Shown here: positions 32,936 to 41,908 of the stretch, in pieces
Numbering within the stretch: the first letter of the stretch is position 1
How the letters are laid out: each line of letters begins with the position of its first letter
Source: Streptomyces flavofungini
GTDB lineage: Bacteria > Actinomycetota > Actinomycetes > Streptomycetales > Streptomycetaceae
Assembly (NCBI RefSeq): GCF_014650815.1
Contig: NZ_BMVR01000020.1
Coordinates: forward strand, 1-64,000
DNA length: 64,000 bases
Direction of reading: 5' to 3'
Translations under genes and position numbers: made by a program
The notes under the pieces: model-generated
Seen by the model: the letters and a program-made list of their open reading frames with translations, nothing else
Told to the model about the DNA's origin: nothing
The model's database searches: none

Positions 32936-34197
32936 GGGTTCTCCTTGGGGTGCGAGGTGCGGTCGGGGGGACACAGGGCGCTGTCGACGACCGCCCGGAA
33001 GTCCCGTTGGGCGTGTTCGGTGGCGGGCAGCTGGTTGACGGCGACGGAGACGGTGCGGCCGCCGGGGCCGACCGCGCCGACTGCGCGGTGCCCCCCGGGA
33101 ACCGTGCCGGCGTGCCCCCACCAGCGGCCGCCGCACTCCAACGGCGTCGAGATCAGGCCGAGGCCGTACCGGGCGCCGGGCCAGAGGCGGTCCGGGTCGG
33201 CCGGGACGGTGCGCTTCATCTCGGCCAGCCAGCGCGCGGGCAGCAGCTTCCCGCCGAACAGCGCGCCGAAGAACCGGTTGACGTCGGCGGGCGTCGAGAC
33301 GAGGGCCCCGCCCGCGCCGGCGAAGGTCATGTTCCACTCGGTGCCGTCGGCCCAGGACGGCGGCGTACCGCCCCGCTCGCCGTCGGCAGCGGAGAAGTAG
33401 CTGCGGGAGTGCGGGCCCCGGATGCGGGTGGCGTCGCCCGGCCAGTAGGTGTCGCGCAGGCCGAGCTTCTGGATGACCCGGCGGTTCACCTCCGCCTCGA
33501 CGCGGTGCCCGGTGACCTTCTCGACGATGAGCCCGGCGACGACGGTGTTGGTCGTCGCGTAGTGCCACTTCTTGTCCGGGTGCGGCATCGTGAGGGCGGC
33601 GGCGATCTGTTCGCGGGGCTCGAAGTGCCGGAAGCGCCACTCCTTCACGGGCCGCTCGGCGAGGGCTTCCACATAGTCGGGCAGTCCGCTGGTGTGCTGG
33701 AGCAGCTGCCGCACGGTGATCTTGCGGCCGTCGTAGCCGTTGCCCCGGATCAGGCCCGGCAGATAGCGCTCGACGGGAGCGTCCAGGCCGATCTTGCGCT
33801 CGGCGGCAAGCTGGACGACGACGGCGACGGTGAAGGTCTTGGTGGTGCTGCCGATCCGCAGCCGGTCCTCGGCGTCCATCCGGCGGCCGGTGTCCAGGTC
33901 GGCGACGCCCCGCGCGACGGACCAGGGCCCACAGCGGCGGTCGACCACGTCGGCGGCGGCGCCGGGGACGCCGTGGTGGTCGACGAGGGTGCCGAGGGAG
34001 CCCCGCACCGCACCGCGCGCCGCGTCGCAGTCGGGAGGCGGGGATGCCGGGCGGGGCTCGGTGCCGGGGCGGGCCGCCGCGTTCGCCACGGGGGCTAGCA
34101 GCGCCAACGCCGCTGTCACCACGGCCAACGCGGTCGCGCGCCCGGCTCGGCGGCCGGGTAAGGGAGTTCTCTTCTCGGTGCGCCATACACATGTCAT
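32932..34197 (-). CDS. Secreted serine hydrolase (beta-lactamase/DD-peptidase fold)
   Basis: 421 aa. Signal peptide about 1-44 (ATALAVVTAALALLAPVANA). Class C-like motifs: S117-T-T-K120 (SxxK), the Y-A-T-T-N stretch (YxN-like, HYATTNTVVAG), and HAG (WWGHAGTVPGG) in place of KTG. Relatives include D-alanyl-D-alanine carboxypeptidases, esterases and D-aminopeptidases, so DD-peptidase activity is a guess. Co-translated with the TAP-type hydrolase downstream, suggesting joint breakdown of external peptides or peptidoglycan fragments. Confidence 0.92.
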   Translation of the reverse strand: MTCVWRTEKRTPLPGRRAGRATALAVVTAALALLAPVANAAARPGTEPRPASPPPDCDAARGAVRGSLGTLVDHHGVPGAAADVVDRRCGPWSVARGVADLDTGRRMDAEDRLRIGSTTKTFTVAVVVQLAAERKIGLDAPVERYLPGLIRGNGYDGRKITVRQLLQHTSGLPDYVEALAERPVKEWRFRHFEPREQIAAALTMPHPDKKWHYATTNTVVAGLIVEKVTGHRVEAEVNRRVIQKLGLRDTYWPGDATRIRGPHSRSYFSAADGERGGTPPSWADGTEWNMTFAGAGGALVSTPADVNRFFGALFGGKLLPARWLAEMKRTVPADPDRLWPGARYGLGLISTPLECGGRWWGHAGTVPGGHRAVGAVGPGGRTVSVAVNQLPATEHAQRDFRAVVDSALCPPDRTSHPKENP

Positions 34198-34236
34198 GTC
34201 GACCGACGCTAGGGGCCCAACAGCCCGCGCTCACTA

Positions 34237-34270
34237 GGGCCTGCCCCCGGATGCGGGCGGGGGCAGGCCC
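34237..34270. terminator. Hairpin upstream of serine hydrolase gene
   Basis: Perfect 12-bp stem (34237-34248 with 34259-34270) and 10-nt loop, 40 bp before the serine hydrolase start and 220 bp after the DedA stop. Could end leftward readthrough or act as a leader structure. Confidence 0.6.
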
Positions 34271-34393
34271 CCTGGGACCAAGGAAGAGCAGGCTGCACCC
34301 CGTTGAGGGGCCCGTGGGCGGACCTGGACGGCGGCGGGCGCGCGGAAGCACGGGCGGCGCCCGCTGCGGGCGTGCGCGCCGGGCACACAGGAA

Positions 34394-34428
34394 CGTACCC
34401 GCTCGCGCGCGAGGCACGAGCGGGTACG
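34394..34428. terminator. Terminator-like hairpin after DedA gene
   Basis: Perfect 12-bp stem (34394-34405 with 34417-34428) and 11-nt loop, 64 bp past the DedA stop on its transcript. Confidence 0.65.
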
Positions 34429-34491
34429 AAAGGGCACGAAAGGATATGAGAGGGATACCAGAGGCCGACCTGAAGCCGGACTCGGCGCGGC

Positions 34492-35199
34492 TCAGCCGCC
34501 GGTGGCACTCCGGGTCGCCGCAAGCGCCGCCTCACCCTCGGCCACAGCGGCCCCCTGCCCGGGCACCTCCGCACCGCCCTGCGCCGCATGCTCCGCCGCC
34601 GCCTTCTTGGCCCGCCGCTTCACCAGCAGCATCGAGCCGATGCCGATGAGGACGGCGATGCCGAGGCCGACGTACGAGAAGCGCTTGAGCCAGTCCTCCG
34701 CGACCACGCCGATGTAGTAGATGACGGCGGTGGTGCCGCCCGCCCACACGATGCCGCCGAGAACGTTGGCGATGGCGAACTTCCAGTACGGCATGCGCAG
34801 CACACCCGCCAGCGGACCGGCGAAGATCCGCAGGAGCGCCACGAAGCGGCCGAAGAAGACCGCCCACATGCCCCACTTCTGGAACGACCGCTCGGCGCTG
34901 CCGACGTTCGCCGCGCTGAAGTGCTTGGGGAACTTCCGTTCCAGCCAGGCCAGGAGTGGTCGACCGCCCTTGCGCCCGATCGCGTAGCCGATGGAATCGC
35001 CGATCACCGCGCCCGCGACGGCACAGGCGCCGAGGATCACCGGGTTCACCTCGCCGTGCTGGGACGACAGCAGCGCGGCGGAGACGAGGACGATCTCGCC
35101 GGGGAGCGGGATGCCCAGTGACTCCAGGCCGATGACCAGTCCCACGAGCAGGTAGACGCTGACGGCCGGTACGTTCTCCAGCCACTCCTGGACGTGCAA
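34492..35199 (-). CDS. DedA-family membrane protein
   Basis: 235 aa from TTG 35199, chosen because GGAAGGAA lies 6 bp ahead and the N-terminus H-V-Q-E-W-L-E-N-V-P fits the family; a GTG at 35256 lacks a ribosome site. Hallmarks: G-L-E-S-L-G-I-P-L-P-G-E (about 25-36), GDSIGYAIGRKGG (about 65-77), F-F-G-R-F-V-A-L-L-R (about 112-121) and L-R-M-P-Y-W-K-F-A-I-A-N. DedA proteins are flippases for undecaprenyl phosphate and phospholipids and need the membrane potential. About five hydrophobic segments; Ala/Glu-rich tail. Stands alone. Confidence 0.92.
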   Translation of the reverse strand: MHVQEWLENVPAVSVYLLVGLVIGLESLGIPLPGEIVLVSAALLSSQHGEVNPVILGACAVAGAVIGDSIGYAIGRKGGRPLLAWLERKFPKHFSAANVGSAERSFQKWGMWAVFFGRFVALLRIFAGPLAGVLRMPYWKFAIANVLGGIVWAGGTTAVIYYIGVVAEDWLKRFSYVGLGIAVLIGIGSMLLVKRRAKKAAAEHAAQGGAEVPGQGAAVAEGEAALAATRSATGG

Positions 35200-35279
35200 C
35201 CCCGGTTCCTTCCGCTGAGCTGTGACTCCCCCGGCGTGCGCGTCCTTGTCGATCACGCACGACGGGGAAGCCTACCTGT

Positions 35280-36995
35280 TCAGCGGGGTACGGCCGCGTC
35301 CCACAGGGAGCATTGGTGCGCGCGTGCCACGGCCGGGTCGACCGTGGTCCCGCCGGCGGACGCGGTGCGCAGCGAGAGGACGTCGCCGGGGCGAGTGCGC
35401 TGGTCGGGAGCTGTCGGAGCGCCGTCCGCGCGGGGCACTCCGGAGTGGATGAAGGAGCCCCAGTACGCGGTCATCTGCCGGGCCAGGGCGCGCTGTTCGG
35501 CGTTCAGGGGCGTGGGGAGGCCGAAGTGTTTGAAGAGATATTGCACTTCGTTTACGTGGGTCGCACCGAACGCGAAGTCCGTGCCGCGGTTGCGGAGGCT
35601 GGCGAAGGGCGGCGAGGTGCGGTCCGCGAATTCGTACGCGTAGACGGGGCCGCGCCCGGCCAGCGAGCGGTTGAGGCGCAGCGCCGAGCAGGCGAAGAGC
35701 TGGTCGCCGATGGTCGCGGCGAGGGCGTGCGAGGGCGAGGGGTAGCGCGCGAGCGGGTAGCGCCGCGCGACCCGCTCCGCGAGCCCGACGCCGTACGTCT
35801 CGTCGAGAACGCCCGGGTACCGCTCGGCGGTGAGCGGTTCACCCCGCCCGTCGAACCGCGCGAACGCGAAGAGCGTGCCCTCGTCGGTGTTGGCGCCGTT
35901 CAGCACCGGCACCTTCGCCGCACCGCCCCGCGCGAACGCCTCCGCGGGCTGTACGGGCAGGAAGCGCCCGCCGACGACCGGCCCCCAGTCGAACTCCGCC
36001 TGCGCGGCCAGGATGTCCTTCGCGGGCTTTCGCCGCAGACACGCGAGGGCGGTCGCCGGGTCCGGACAGCCCGCCTTCTTCGCGAACGCGGTGCCGTCCC
36101 CGGCCGCCTGCCGCCGCTCGCGGCCCGCGCAGTCGTCGTACGCCCCGCTCTCGATGACGGCCCCGCGGAACAGGCCGCGGCCGGTCGGCGAGGCGAGGTG
36201 CGTGCAGACGGACCGGCCGCCCGCGGACTCGCCCGCGACGGTCACCCGGCGCGGGTCGCCGCCGAACCGCCCGATGTTGGCGCGCACCCAGCGCAGCGCG
36301 GCCTGCTGGTCGAGCAGCCCGTAGTTGCCGGACACCCCGTCGGACGCCTCGCCGTCGAGTGCCCGTGAGGCGAGGAAACCCATGGCGCCGAGGCGGTAGT
36401 TCACCGTGACGACGACGGTGCCGGTGGTACGGGCGAAGCGGTCCGGCACGATGTCCTCACCGGCGCCCGCGGTGAGCCCGCCGCCGTGCAGCCAGACCAT
36501 GACGGGCCGCCGCCCGTCGGCGCGGGCCCGCGCCTGCCCGGCCCCGCCGTCCCGCGAGGCTCCCGCGTCCCCCGCGTCCCCTTCGGGTGCGTACACATTG
36601 AGCGCCAGGCAGTCCTCCGTATGACTGGGCTTCTCGTACCCGGGGTCCCAACTCGGCGTCTGCACACAGCGGTTGCCGTAGCCCGTGGCCGCGCGCACCC
36701 CGTGCCAGGGCGCGACCGGCCGCGGCTCCTTCCAGCGCAGCGCGCCGACGGGCTGGCGCGCGTACGGAATGCCGAGGAACTGCCGCCCCTCGTCCGTGAC
36801 CCGCCCCCGCACCCGGCCCGAGTCGGTGCGCACCACCACCCAGCCACCGCCGCCCCCGGACTCGGCCCGCACGGCCTGCCCCGTCCGGGCCTCCTGTCCC
36901 GCCCGCGCCGCCTCCGGCGCGAGCCCCACCACCCCGGCCACGGCCAGCACCCCGGCCGCCGCCACGACACACCCCACGCTCCGGCCACTCCTCAC
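35280..36995 (-). CDS. Secreted type-B carboxylesterase
   Basis: 571 aa from GTG 36995 (GAAGGCGG upstream), which overlaps the glycosidase stop and gives a clean signal peptide (SVGCVVAAAGVLAVAGVVGL). Catalytic elements: oxyanion loop VMVWLHGGGL, nucleophile in VTVAGESAGGRSV, glutamate in NGANTDEGTLF and histidine in FGATHVNEVQYL. Longer in-frame starts would run into the upstream gene. Translationally coupled to a GH3 glycosidase; it may remove acyl groups from plant or microbial glycosides. Codons in the C-terminal third (around 35530) are unusually A/T-rich for this genome. Confidence 0.92.
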   Translation of the reverse strand: MRSGRSVGCVVAAAGVLAVAGVVGLAPEAARAGQEARTGQAVRAESGGGGGWVVVRTDSGRVRGRVTDEGRQFLGIPYARQPVGALRWKEPRPVAPWHGVRAATGYGNRCVQTPSWDPGYEKPSHTEDCLALNVYAPEGDAGDAGASRDGGAGQARARADGRRPVMVWLHGGGLTAGAGEDIVPDRFARTTGTVVVTVNYRLGAMGFLASRALDGEASDGVSGNYGLLDQQAALRWVRANIGRFGGDPRRVTVAGESAGGRSVCTHLASPTGRGLFRGAVIESGAYDDCAGRERRQAAGDGTAFAKKAGCPDPATALACLRRKPAKDILAAQAEFDWGPVVGGRFLPVQPAEAFARGGAAKVPVLNGANTDEGTLFAFARFDGRGEPLTAERYPGVLDETYGVGLAERVARRYPLARYPSPSHALAATIGDQLFACSALRLNRSLAGRGPVYAYEFADRTSPPFASLRNRGTDFAFGATHVNEVQYLFKHFGLPTPLNAEQRALARQMTAYWGSFIHSGVPRADGAPTAPDQRTRPGDVLSLRTASAGGTTVDPAVARAHQCSLWDAAVPR

Positions 36996-39385
36996 ACCCG
37001 CACCGCCTTCACATCGATGACTCCGGAAAGGACCAACTCCCGAGCGGACACGCCCACCTGCACCTCCCTCCTCCCTGTACCGAGTACCCACTCGCCCCGC
37101 CGCTCGTCCCACAGGGACAGCGTTCGCGCCGCGATCCGCACGGTCACCCGCCGCTCCTCCCCCGCCCGCAGCGCGATCCGCCGATACCCGCCGAGCAGAC
37201 GCACGGCCTGCTCAAGCCGCACGTCCGGCGACGCACCCACGTACACCTGGGCCACCGTGATCCCGTCACGCACCCCGGTGTTCTTCGCCCGGAAACTCAC
37301 CTCGATCCCGCCGCCAGGCGCCGGAAGAACCGTCAATTCGGCGTAGCGGAAGGTGGTGTACGACAGTCCGTGGCCGAAGGGGAACAGCGGCCGGACGCCG
37401 CGCGCGTCGTACCAGCGGTGGCCGATGTGGATGCCCTCCGTGTACTCCTCGATGCCGTCGACGCCCGGATAGCGGCGCGGGTCACCGGCCGTCGGATGGT
37501 GGTCGTCGTCGACGGGGAAGGACTGCGTGAGCCGACCCCCCGGGTCGCAGTCGCCGAAGAGGACGGCGGCGGTGGCGGCCGCGCCCTCCTGGCCCGGGTA
37601 GTACATCTGGAGCACGGCGGCGGTGCGCTCCAGCCAGGGCATCGAGGTGGCCGACGACGTGTTGAGGACGACGGTCGTACGGGGGTTGGCGGCCGTCACC
37701 GCCTCGATCAGGGCCTCCTGGTGGCCGGGCAGGGCGAGGGTCGTGCGGTCCTGGCCCTCGGTGGCGTCCTCGTACGCGAAGAGCACGACGCTGTGTGCGT
37801 CCCTCGCGGCGCGGACCGCCTCGGCGACGTCCCGGGCGCGGGTCGCCCCGGTGACCCGGCGGATCCGGAACGTCTGCCCTCGCTTGCCGCCCTGCGCGGA
37901 GATCTCCAGACGGTGCCCGCCGGCCCCCAGCGGCAGCGTCCTCCGGCGTACGGACAGCCCGTCGGGGGCGGTCGACACGAGCCCGCCCGTGAAGTACTCG
38001 CCGAAGCCCGGCGCGGGCGGGAACAGTTCGACGCCGTCGAGCCGCACCGTCGGCCGGGCGCCGGAGTAGTGGATGACGAACGTCCACTCGTCGTTCTCGT
38101 CGACGCCCAGCGTCCCCGCGTACGCCCAGTCCTCGCCCGGCCCGACCCGCTGCCCCTCCGGATCGAAGCCGCCGGGAGCGAGCGTCGGCAGCGCCGTGCC
38201 GAACAGATCCTCGCCGACGGCGTAACGGACCCGCGCGTCCCGCCCCGCACGGGACTTGATGGCGTCCAAGGGTCTACCGGCCCGGTCCGGGACGACGTGC
38301 GCGCTGCCGCCGCCGCTGACGAACGGCACCGCGCCGGTGGGGCCGATCACGGCGAGGGAGCGGGCTGCGGGCCCGGTCAGCGGCAGCGCTCCGCGCTCGT
38401 TGCGCAGCAGGGTGGCACCCGCCTTGGCGACCTCCAGGGCGACGGCCGCGCCCGCTTCGGCATCGCGGCGCGGGCGCGGCGGCGCGCTCCCGTCGAGCAG
38501 CCCGAACCGGTCGAGCACGCCGAGCAGCCGCCGCACGGACCGGTCCACCCACGCCTGGGGCACGCTCCCGGCCGCCACCGCCTGCTTGAGGGCCGCGCCG
38601 AAGTGCCTGCCGTCCGGCATCTCCATGTCCAGGCCCGCCGCGATCGCGGCGACCGTCGAGTGGGCCGCGAACCAGTCCGTCAGCACCCACCCGTCGAACC
38701 CCCACCGCCCGCGCAGCACCTCGCCGAGCAGCCCCGCGTTCTCGCAGGCGTAGACACCGTCGACCTTGTTGTACGCCCCCATGACCGCGCCCACCCCGGC
38801 GGCGACGGCAGCCTCGAAGCCGCGCAACTCCGTCTCGTACGCGGTCCGTTCGTCGACCCGCACGTCGACGGACACGCGGTCCTGCTCCTGGTTGTTCAGC
38901 GCGAAGTGCTTGACCGTCGCGATCAGCCCTTCCTCCTGGATGCCCGTGATCTCGTGGGCGACCAGGTCGGCGGCGAGCAGCGGGTCCTCGCCGAACGTCT
39001 CGAAGTTCCGGCCCGCGTACGGGGTGCGGACGAGGTTGACCATCGGCGACAGGAGCACGTCCTGGCCGAGCGCCCGCCCCTCACGGCCGATCACCCGCCC
39101 GTAGCGGCGGGCCAGTTCGGGGTCGAAGGCGGCCGCCAGGAGCACCGGCGCGGGCAGCGCGGTGGCGGGCGCGTCGACCCGGACCCCGGCGGGCCCGTCC
39201 GCGAGCCGCAGCTCGGGGATGCCGAACCGGGGCACCCCGGGCAGATAGCCCGCCTGCCCGAGCCGTTCGGGGTCGGCGGCGCCGTGCAGCAGGGAGATCT
39301 TCTCGTCGAGGGTGAGCGCGCGGACCAGGTACTCCACGCGGGACATGGTGTCGGACACGGGCGCCGCCTCTACCGTCTGACGCAC
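36992..39385 (-). CDS. GH3 beta-glucosidase-type glycoside hydrolase with PA14 insert
   Basis: 797 aa, no signal peptide. Catalytic (beta/alpha)8 domain: LADGPAGVRV (61-70), RTPYAGRNFETFGEDPLLAA (120-139), K159-H160 substrate contacts and nucleophile D237 in DGWVLTDWFA. The second domain has a PA14-like insert (about 400-540, with WTFVIHYSGARPTVRLDGVELF), followed by the C-terminal fibronectin-III-like domain. Such insert-bearing GH3 enzymes are typical beta-glucosidases acting on plant or microbial glycosides. Intracellular location means its substrate must be imported. Followed directly by a secreted esterase whose start overlaps its stop. Confidence 0.94.
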   Translation of the reverse strand: MRQTVEAAPVSDTMSRVEYLVRALTLDEKISLLHGAADPERLGQAGYLPGVPRFGIPELRLADGPAGVRVDAPATALPAPVLLAAAFDPELARRYGRVIGREGRALGQDVLLSPMVNLVRTPYAGRNFETFGEDPLLAADLVAHEITGIQEEGLIATVKHFALNNQEQDRVSVDVRVDERTAYETELRGFEAAVAAGVGAVMGAYNKVDGVYACENAGLLGEVLRGRWGFDGWVLTDWFAAHSTVAAIAAGLDMEMPDGRHFGAALKQAVAAGSVPQAWVDRSVRRLLGVLDRFGLLDGSAPPRPRRDAEAGAAVALEVAKAGATLLRNERGALPLTGPAARSLAVIGPTGAVPFVSGGGSAHVVPDRAGRPLDAIKSRAGRDARVRYAVGEDLFGTALPTLAPGGFDPEGQRVGPGEDWAYAGTLGVDENDEWTFVIHYSGARPTVRLDGVELFPPAPGFGEYFTGGLVSTAPDGLSVRRRTLPLGAGGHRLEISAQGGKRGQTFRIRRVTGATRARDVAEAVRAARDAHSVVLFAYEDATEGQDRTTLALPGHQEALIEAVTAANPRTTVVLNTSSATSMPWLERTAAVLQMYYPGQEGAAATAAVLFGDCDPGGRLTQSFPVDDDHHPTAGDPRRYPGVDGIEEYTEGIHIGHRWYDARGVRPLFPFGHGLSYTTFRYAELTVLPAPGGGIEVSFRAKNTGVRDGITVAQVYVGASPDVRLEQAVRLLGGYRRIALRAGEERRVTVRIAARTLSLWDERRGEWVLGTGRREVQVGVSARELVLSGVIDVKAVRV

Positions 39386-39461
39386 CGTCGGATTCCATCG
39401 GTGCGGCGGAAAAGCTACGACCGGAGGTGACTCGTGTCAACGACCCGGGCGGGGTCGGGTG

Positions 39462-39944
39462 TCAGCGCCCGGTGGTGGCGCACTCGTCGCTGTCGCCACC
39501 ACTGCGGCAGGCCACTTGCCCCTGCCACGTGGACGCGGGCGCGGGCTGCTTCCGGTCCTGCCGCACCTCGTGCTTCCGGTCCGGGCACCCCGGGCCCCAG
39601 CACACCGCGGCAGCGATCAGCACCACCATGAGCCCCTGGCTCCACGCGGTCACCACGGCCCGCCCGCGGATCGCGACGACGACGGCGAGAACGGCGAGGA
39701 GCCCGACCGTCCCGGCGGCGACTAGATAGCCGCCGGGACGGTCGGGCTCAAGGGCGAGCGTGCCCGTGGACGACAAGGAGACCCCGGTCAGGAGCCACGC
39801 CCCCAACACCGCGAAGAGGACGGCCCCTTCGAGCAGGAAGAGGCCGACGGCGGTGGCGACGTCGGCGCGCCGGTCGGCACCGGTGTCGCCGGAGGCGTCG
39901 AAGGCGGGCGGCGCGCTCGGCAGGCTCATCCCACCCATGCTCAC
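39462..39944 (-). CDS. Small membrane protein of unknown function (DUF6234-like)
   Basis: 160 aa with three clear helices: about 30-55 (VATAVGLFLLEGAVLFAVLG), 73-92 (GGYLVAAGTVGLLAVLAVVV) and 97-115 (AWSQGLMVVLIAAAVCWG), then a cysteine-containing polar tail (CWGPGCPDRKH, QVACRSGGDSDEC) probably outside. Coding sequence contains a perfect 20-bp inverted repeat (39699-39749). A palindrome lies 20-37 bp ahead of its start. I recognise only resemblance to a Streptomyces membrane family of unknown function. Confidence 0.75.
   Translation of the reverse strand: MSMGGMSLPSAPPAFDASGDTGADRRADVATAVGLFLLEGAVLFAVLGAWLLTGVSLSSTGTLALEPDRPGGYLVAAGTVGLLAVLAVVVAIRGRAVVTAWSQGLMVVLIAAAVCWGPGCPDRKHEVRQDRKQPAPASTWQGQVACRSGGDSDECATTGR
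39699..39749. repeat. Perfect 20-bp inverted repeat inside a coding sequence
   Basis: Arms 39699-39718 and 39730-39749 are exact complements around an 11-nt loop that contains CTAG. It encodes residues around EPDRPGGYL...AAGTVGL in the membrane protein. Stem strength is that of a terminator, though it lies mid-gene. Confidence 0.9.
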
Positions 39945-39963
39945 CGCCGGGCCCCGCCCGCAC

Positions 39964-39981
39964 CTGAGTACGGATACTCAG
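39964..39981. promoter_or_regulatory. Operator-like palindrome before membrane-protein gene
   Basis: CTGAGTA-cgga-TACTCAG, perfect 7-bp arms, 20-37 bp upstream of the leftward start at 39944, i.e. where the promoter core should be. Candidate repressor site; no regulator gene is adjacent. Confidence 0.55.
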
Positions 39982-40064
39982 TCACGCAGCCGCACGAGGC
40001 ACCGGCACCACGCCCGACATCCCGGGCCGCTCCCGCCTCCCGGAGCCGCCGCCTCGGACGTCCG

Positions 40065-40541
40065 CTACTTCGGGTCGTTGGGGCGCAGCGTCCACACGAC
40101 CGTCATCTCGCCGGTCACGGCACCGTCCGCGCGCGTGATGGCGATGGCCACCGGGAACTCCGGGCGCTGTCCCGCGTCCAGCTCGGCGACCACGTCGGCG
40201 ACCGGACGACCGAGCGTGGCGGTGGCCGTGACCGCGCCCATCGCGAGCTTCCTGTACGCGATGTCGGCACGCACGGCGAGCGGCACGGCCCGCGTGAGGT
40301 GGGCCCCGAAGGCGGCGAGCACGATGGCGCCGCTCGCGGACTCGCCCAGCGTGAACATGGCGCCGGCGTGCGGTCCGCCCACGTGGTTGTGGTACTCGCT
40401 CTGGTCCGGCAGTTCGACCACGGCCCGCTCGGGCGTGGTCTCGACGAACGTGAGGTTCAGGGTCTTGGCCATCGGCACGGTGGCGGCGAGCATCTCGCCG
40501 ATCGACATCTGGTCTGCGCTCATGCGGCAGATGTTACCCAC
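40065..40541 (-). CDS. Hotdog-fold thioesterase-like protein (DUF4442/PaaI-like)
   Basis: 158 aa. GTG 40541 is taken as start because AGGGAGG lies exactly 6 bp ahead; an ATG six codons later is less well placed. The hotdog helix region reads EYHNHVGGPHAGAMFTLGESASGAI (about 49-73), close to the PaaI/YigI H-N-x-x-G-x-x-H-G pattern, then RADIAYRKLAMGAVTATATL (about 89-108). Likely hydrolyses acyl-CoA. Free-standing, divergent from the tandem PQ-rich membrane protein genes. Confidence 0.88.
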   Translation of the reverse strand: MGNICRMSADQMSIGEMLAATVPMAKTLNLTFVETTPERAVVELPDQSEYHNHVGGPHAGAMFTLGESASGAIVLAAFGAHLTRAVPLAVRADIAYRKLAMGAVTATATLGRPVADVVAELDAGQRPEFPVAIAITRADGAVTGEMTVVWTLRPNDPK

Positions 40542-40728
40542 CGGTAGCCTCCCTTGGCCAGGGGTTCACCCCCGGCCGCACACCGGGACGACTCCGGCGG
40601 CCCACCCGTCCCCGAGTCACCGTGCCGCCGCTCACCACCGCGCCCAATCCCCCCACATCCGGGGCACTCTCGGCAACGGCCAGGGCTCACGAGGGCGCCA
40701 CCACCCCGCACCCGTATCGTGATCCGCC

Positions 40729-41769
40729 ATGAACCCGCAGGACCAGAACCCGTACCAGCAGCCCGGGCACCAGCAGCCGAACCCCTACCAGCAGCCGGGG
40801 TATCAGCAACCTGGCCCCCAGCAGCCGCAGCAGCCGGGTTACCAGCAGCCCAACCCGTACCAGCAGCCGGTCGCCGGACAGCAGGGACAGTGGGGCGGCG
40901 CCCCGACGTACCCGGGCGCGCCACAGCCGCCGGGCCCGGGCGGCGGCGGGAGCGGGAGCGGGAACGGTGGTGGCGGAAACCGGACCAAGGTCGTCGCGAT
41001 CGTCGCGGCGGCCGCCGTGGTCGTGGCCGCGGGCGTCACCGGCTTCCTGATACTCGGCGACGACGACACGTCGGATAAAGCCGACAAGGCCGACTCCTCG
41101 GAGCAGGCGACCGACAAGCCGTCCCCGACGTCGGACGGCGACGACAGCGACCGGGGCACGGGCGGCGGACCGAAGGCGACCGTGCCGGGCTGGAGCGTCG
41201 TCGTGAACCCCAAGTGGGGCACCGCCTTCGACGTACCGCCCGAGTGGCAGGTGCAGGGGCCGGGCCGGGCCATCAACATCGAGGACCACAAGACGGGCGA
41301 GCCGGTGGCGACGATGGGCTCGCCCGCCGTGCTCAAGCCCAAGTGGTGCACGTCCGACGACGACAAGGACGGCCGCTTCGACGACATCGAGCTGGCCGCG
41401 GCGGGCACCAAGGGCGGGCGCGGCGGCAAGAACACCGACGAGGTCGCGGTCAACACCGTCGGCTGGTGGATCTACGGCGGATACACACAGCCGGACAAGA
41501 AGACCATGACGTACGACGAGAAGGCGAAGCCCTACACCACCAAGTCCGGGATCAAGGGCAGCATCGCGTGGGGCAAGTCGACGAACACGCCGCAGCGCGG
41601 CAAGTGCGCGTCCGACGGCAAGGCGATCACCTTCGGCTTCAAGAACTCCGAGGGCGAGTTCGTGTCCTGGAGCCTGTACGGCGCCCGGGGCGTCAAGGAG
41701 GAGATCCCGGACGCGACGATCATGAAGATCCTCGCCACGGTGCGGCTGTACGGCAAGCCGACGGGCTGA
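40729..41769 (+). CDS. PQ-rich single-pass membrane protein, paralogue 1
   Basis: 346 aa. Residues 1-55 are N-P-Y-Q-Q-P-G repeats, then a Gly-rich linker, one transmembrane helix (about 87-107, VVAIVAAAAVVVAAGVTGFL) and an acidic spacer (110-145). The extracellular domain (about 150-340) starts near GWSVVVNPKWGTAFDVP and shares WC-SDDDKDG, D-E-V-A-V, GWWIYGGYT, KSGIKGS and GF-KNSEGEFVSWSLYGARGVKEE with the next gene. The cytosolic PQ-rich tail resembles those that interact with signalling partners in actinobacteria. No known family beyond that; function unknown. Confidence 0.88.
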   Translation: MNPQDQNPYQQPGHQQPNPYQQPGYQQPGPQQPQQPGYQQPNPYQQPVAGQQGQWGGAPTYPGAPQPPGPGGGGSGSGNGGGGNRTKVVAIVAAAAVVVAAGVTGFLILGDDDTSDKADKADSSEQATDKPSPTSDGDDSDRGTGGGPKATVPGWSVVVNPKWGTAFDVPPEWQVQGPGRAINIEDHKTGEPVATMGSPAVLKPKWCTSDDDKDGRFDDIELAAAGTKGGRGGKNTDEVAVNTVGWWIYGGYTQPDKKTMTYDEKAKPYTTKSGIKGSIAWGKSTNTPQRGKCASDGKAITFGFKNSEGEFVSWSLYGARGVKEEIPDATIMKILATVRLYGKPTG

Positions 41770-41908
41770 CGAGCGGCGCGTTCTCGCGCCCGTCAGTACT
41801 ACTTCTTCACCACTTCGTCACCGCTTCGTCAGCCCCCTGCCCCGGTGCCGGTCCGGCTGGTGACCGGGCGTGGCACCTGAGGCCCCGGCCCATCTATGGT
41901 TACTGGCC

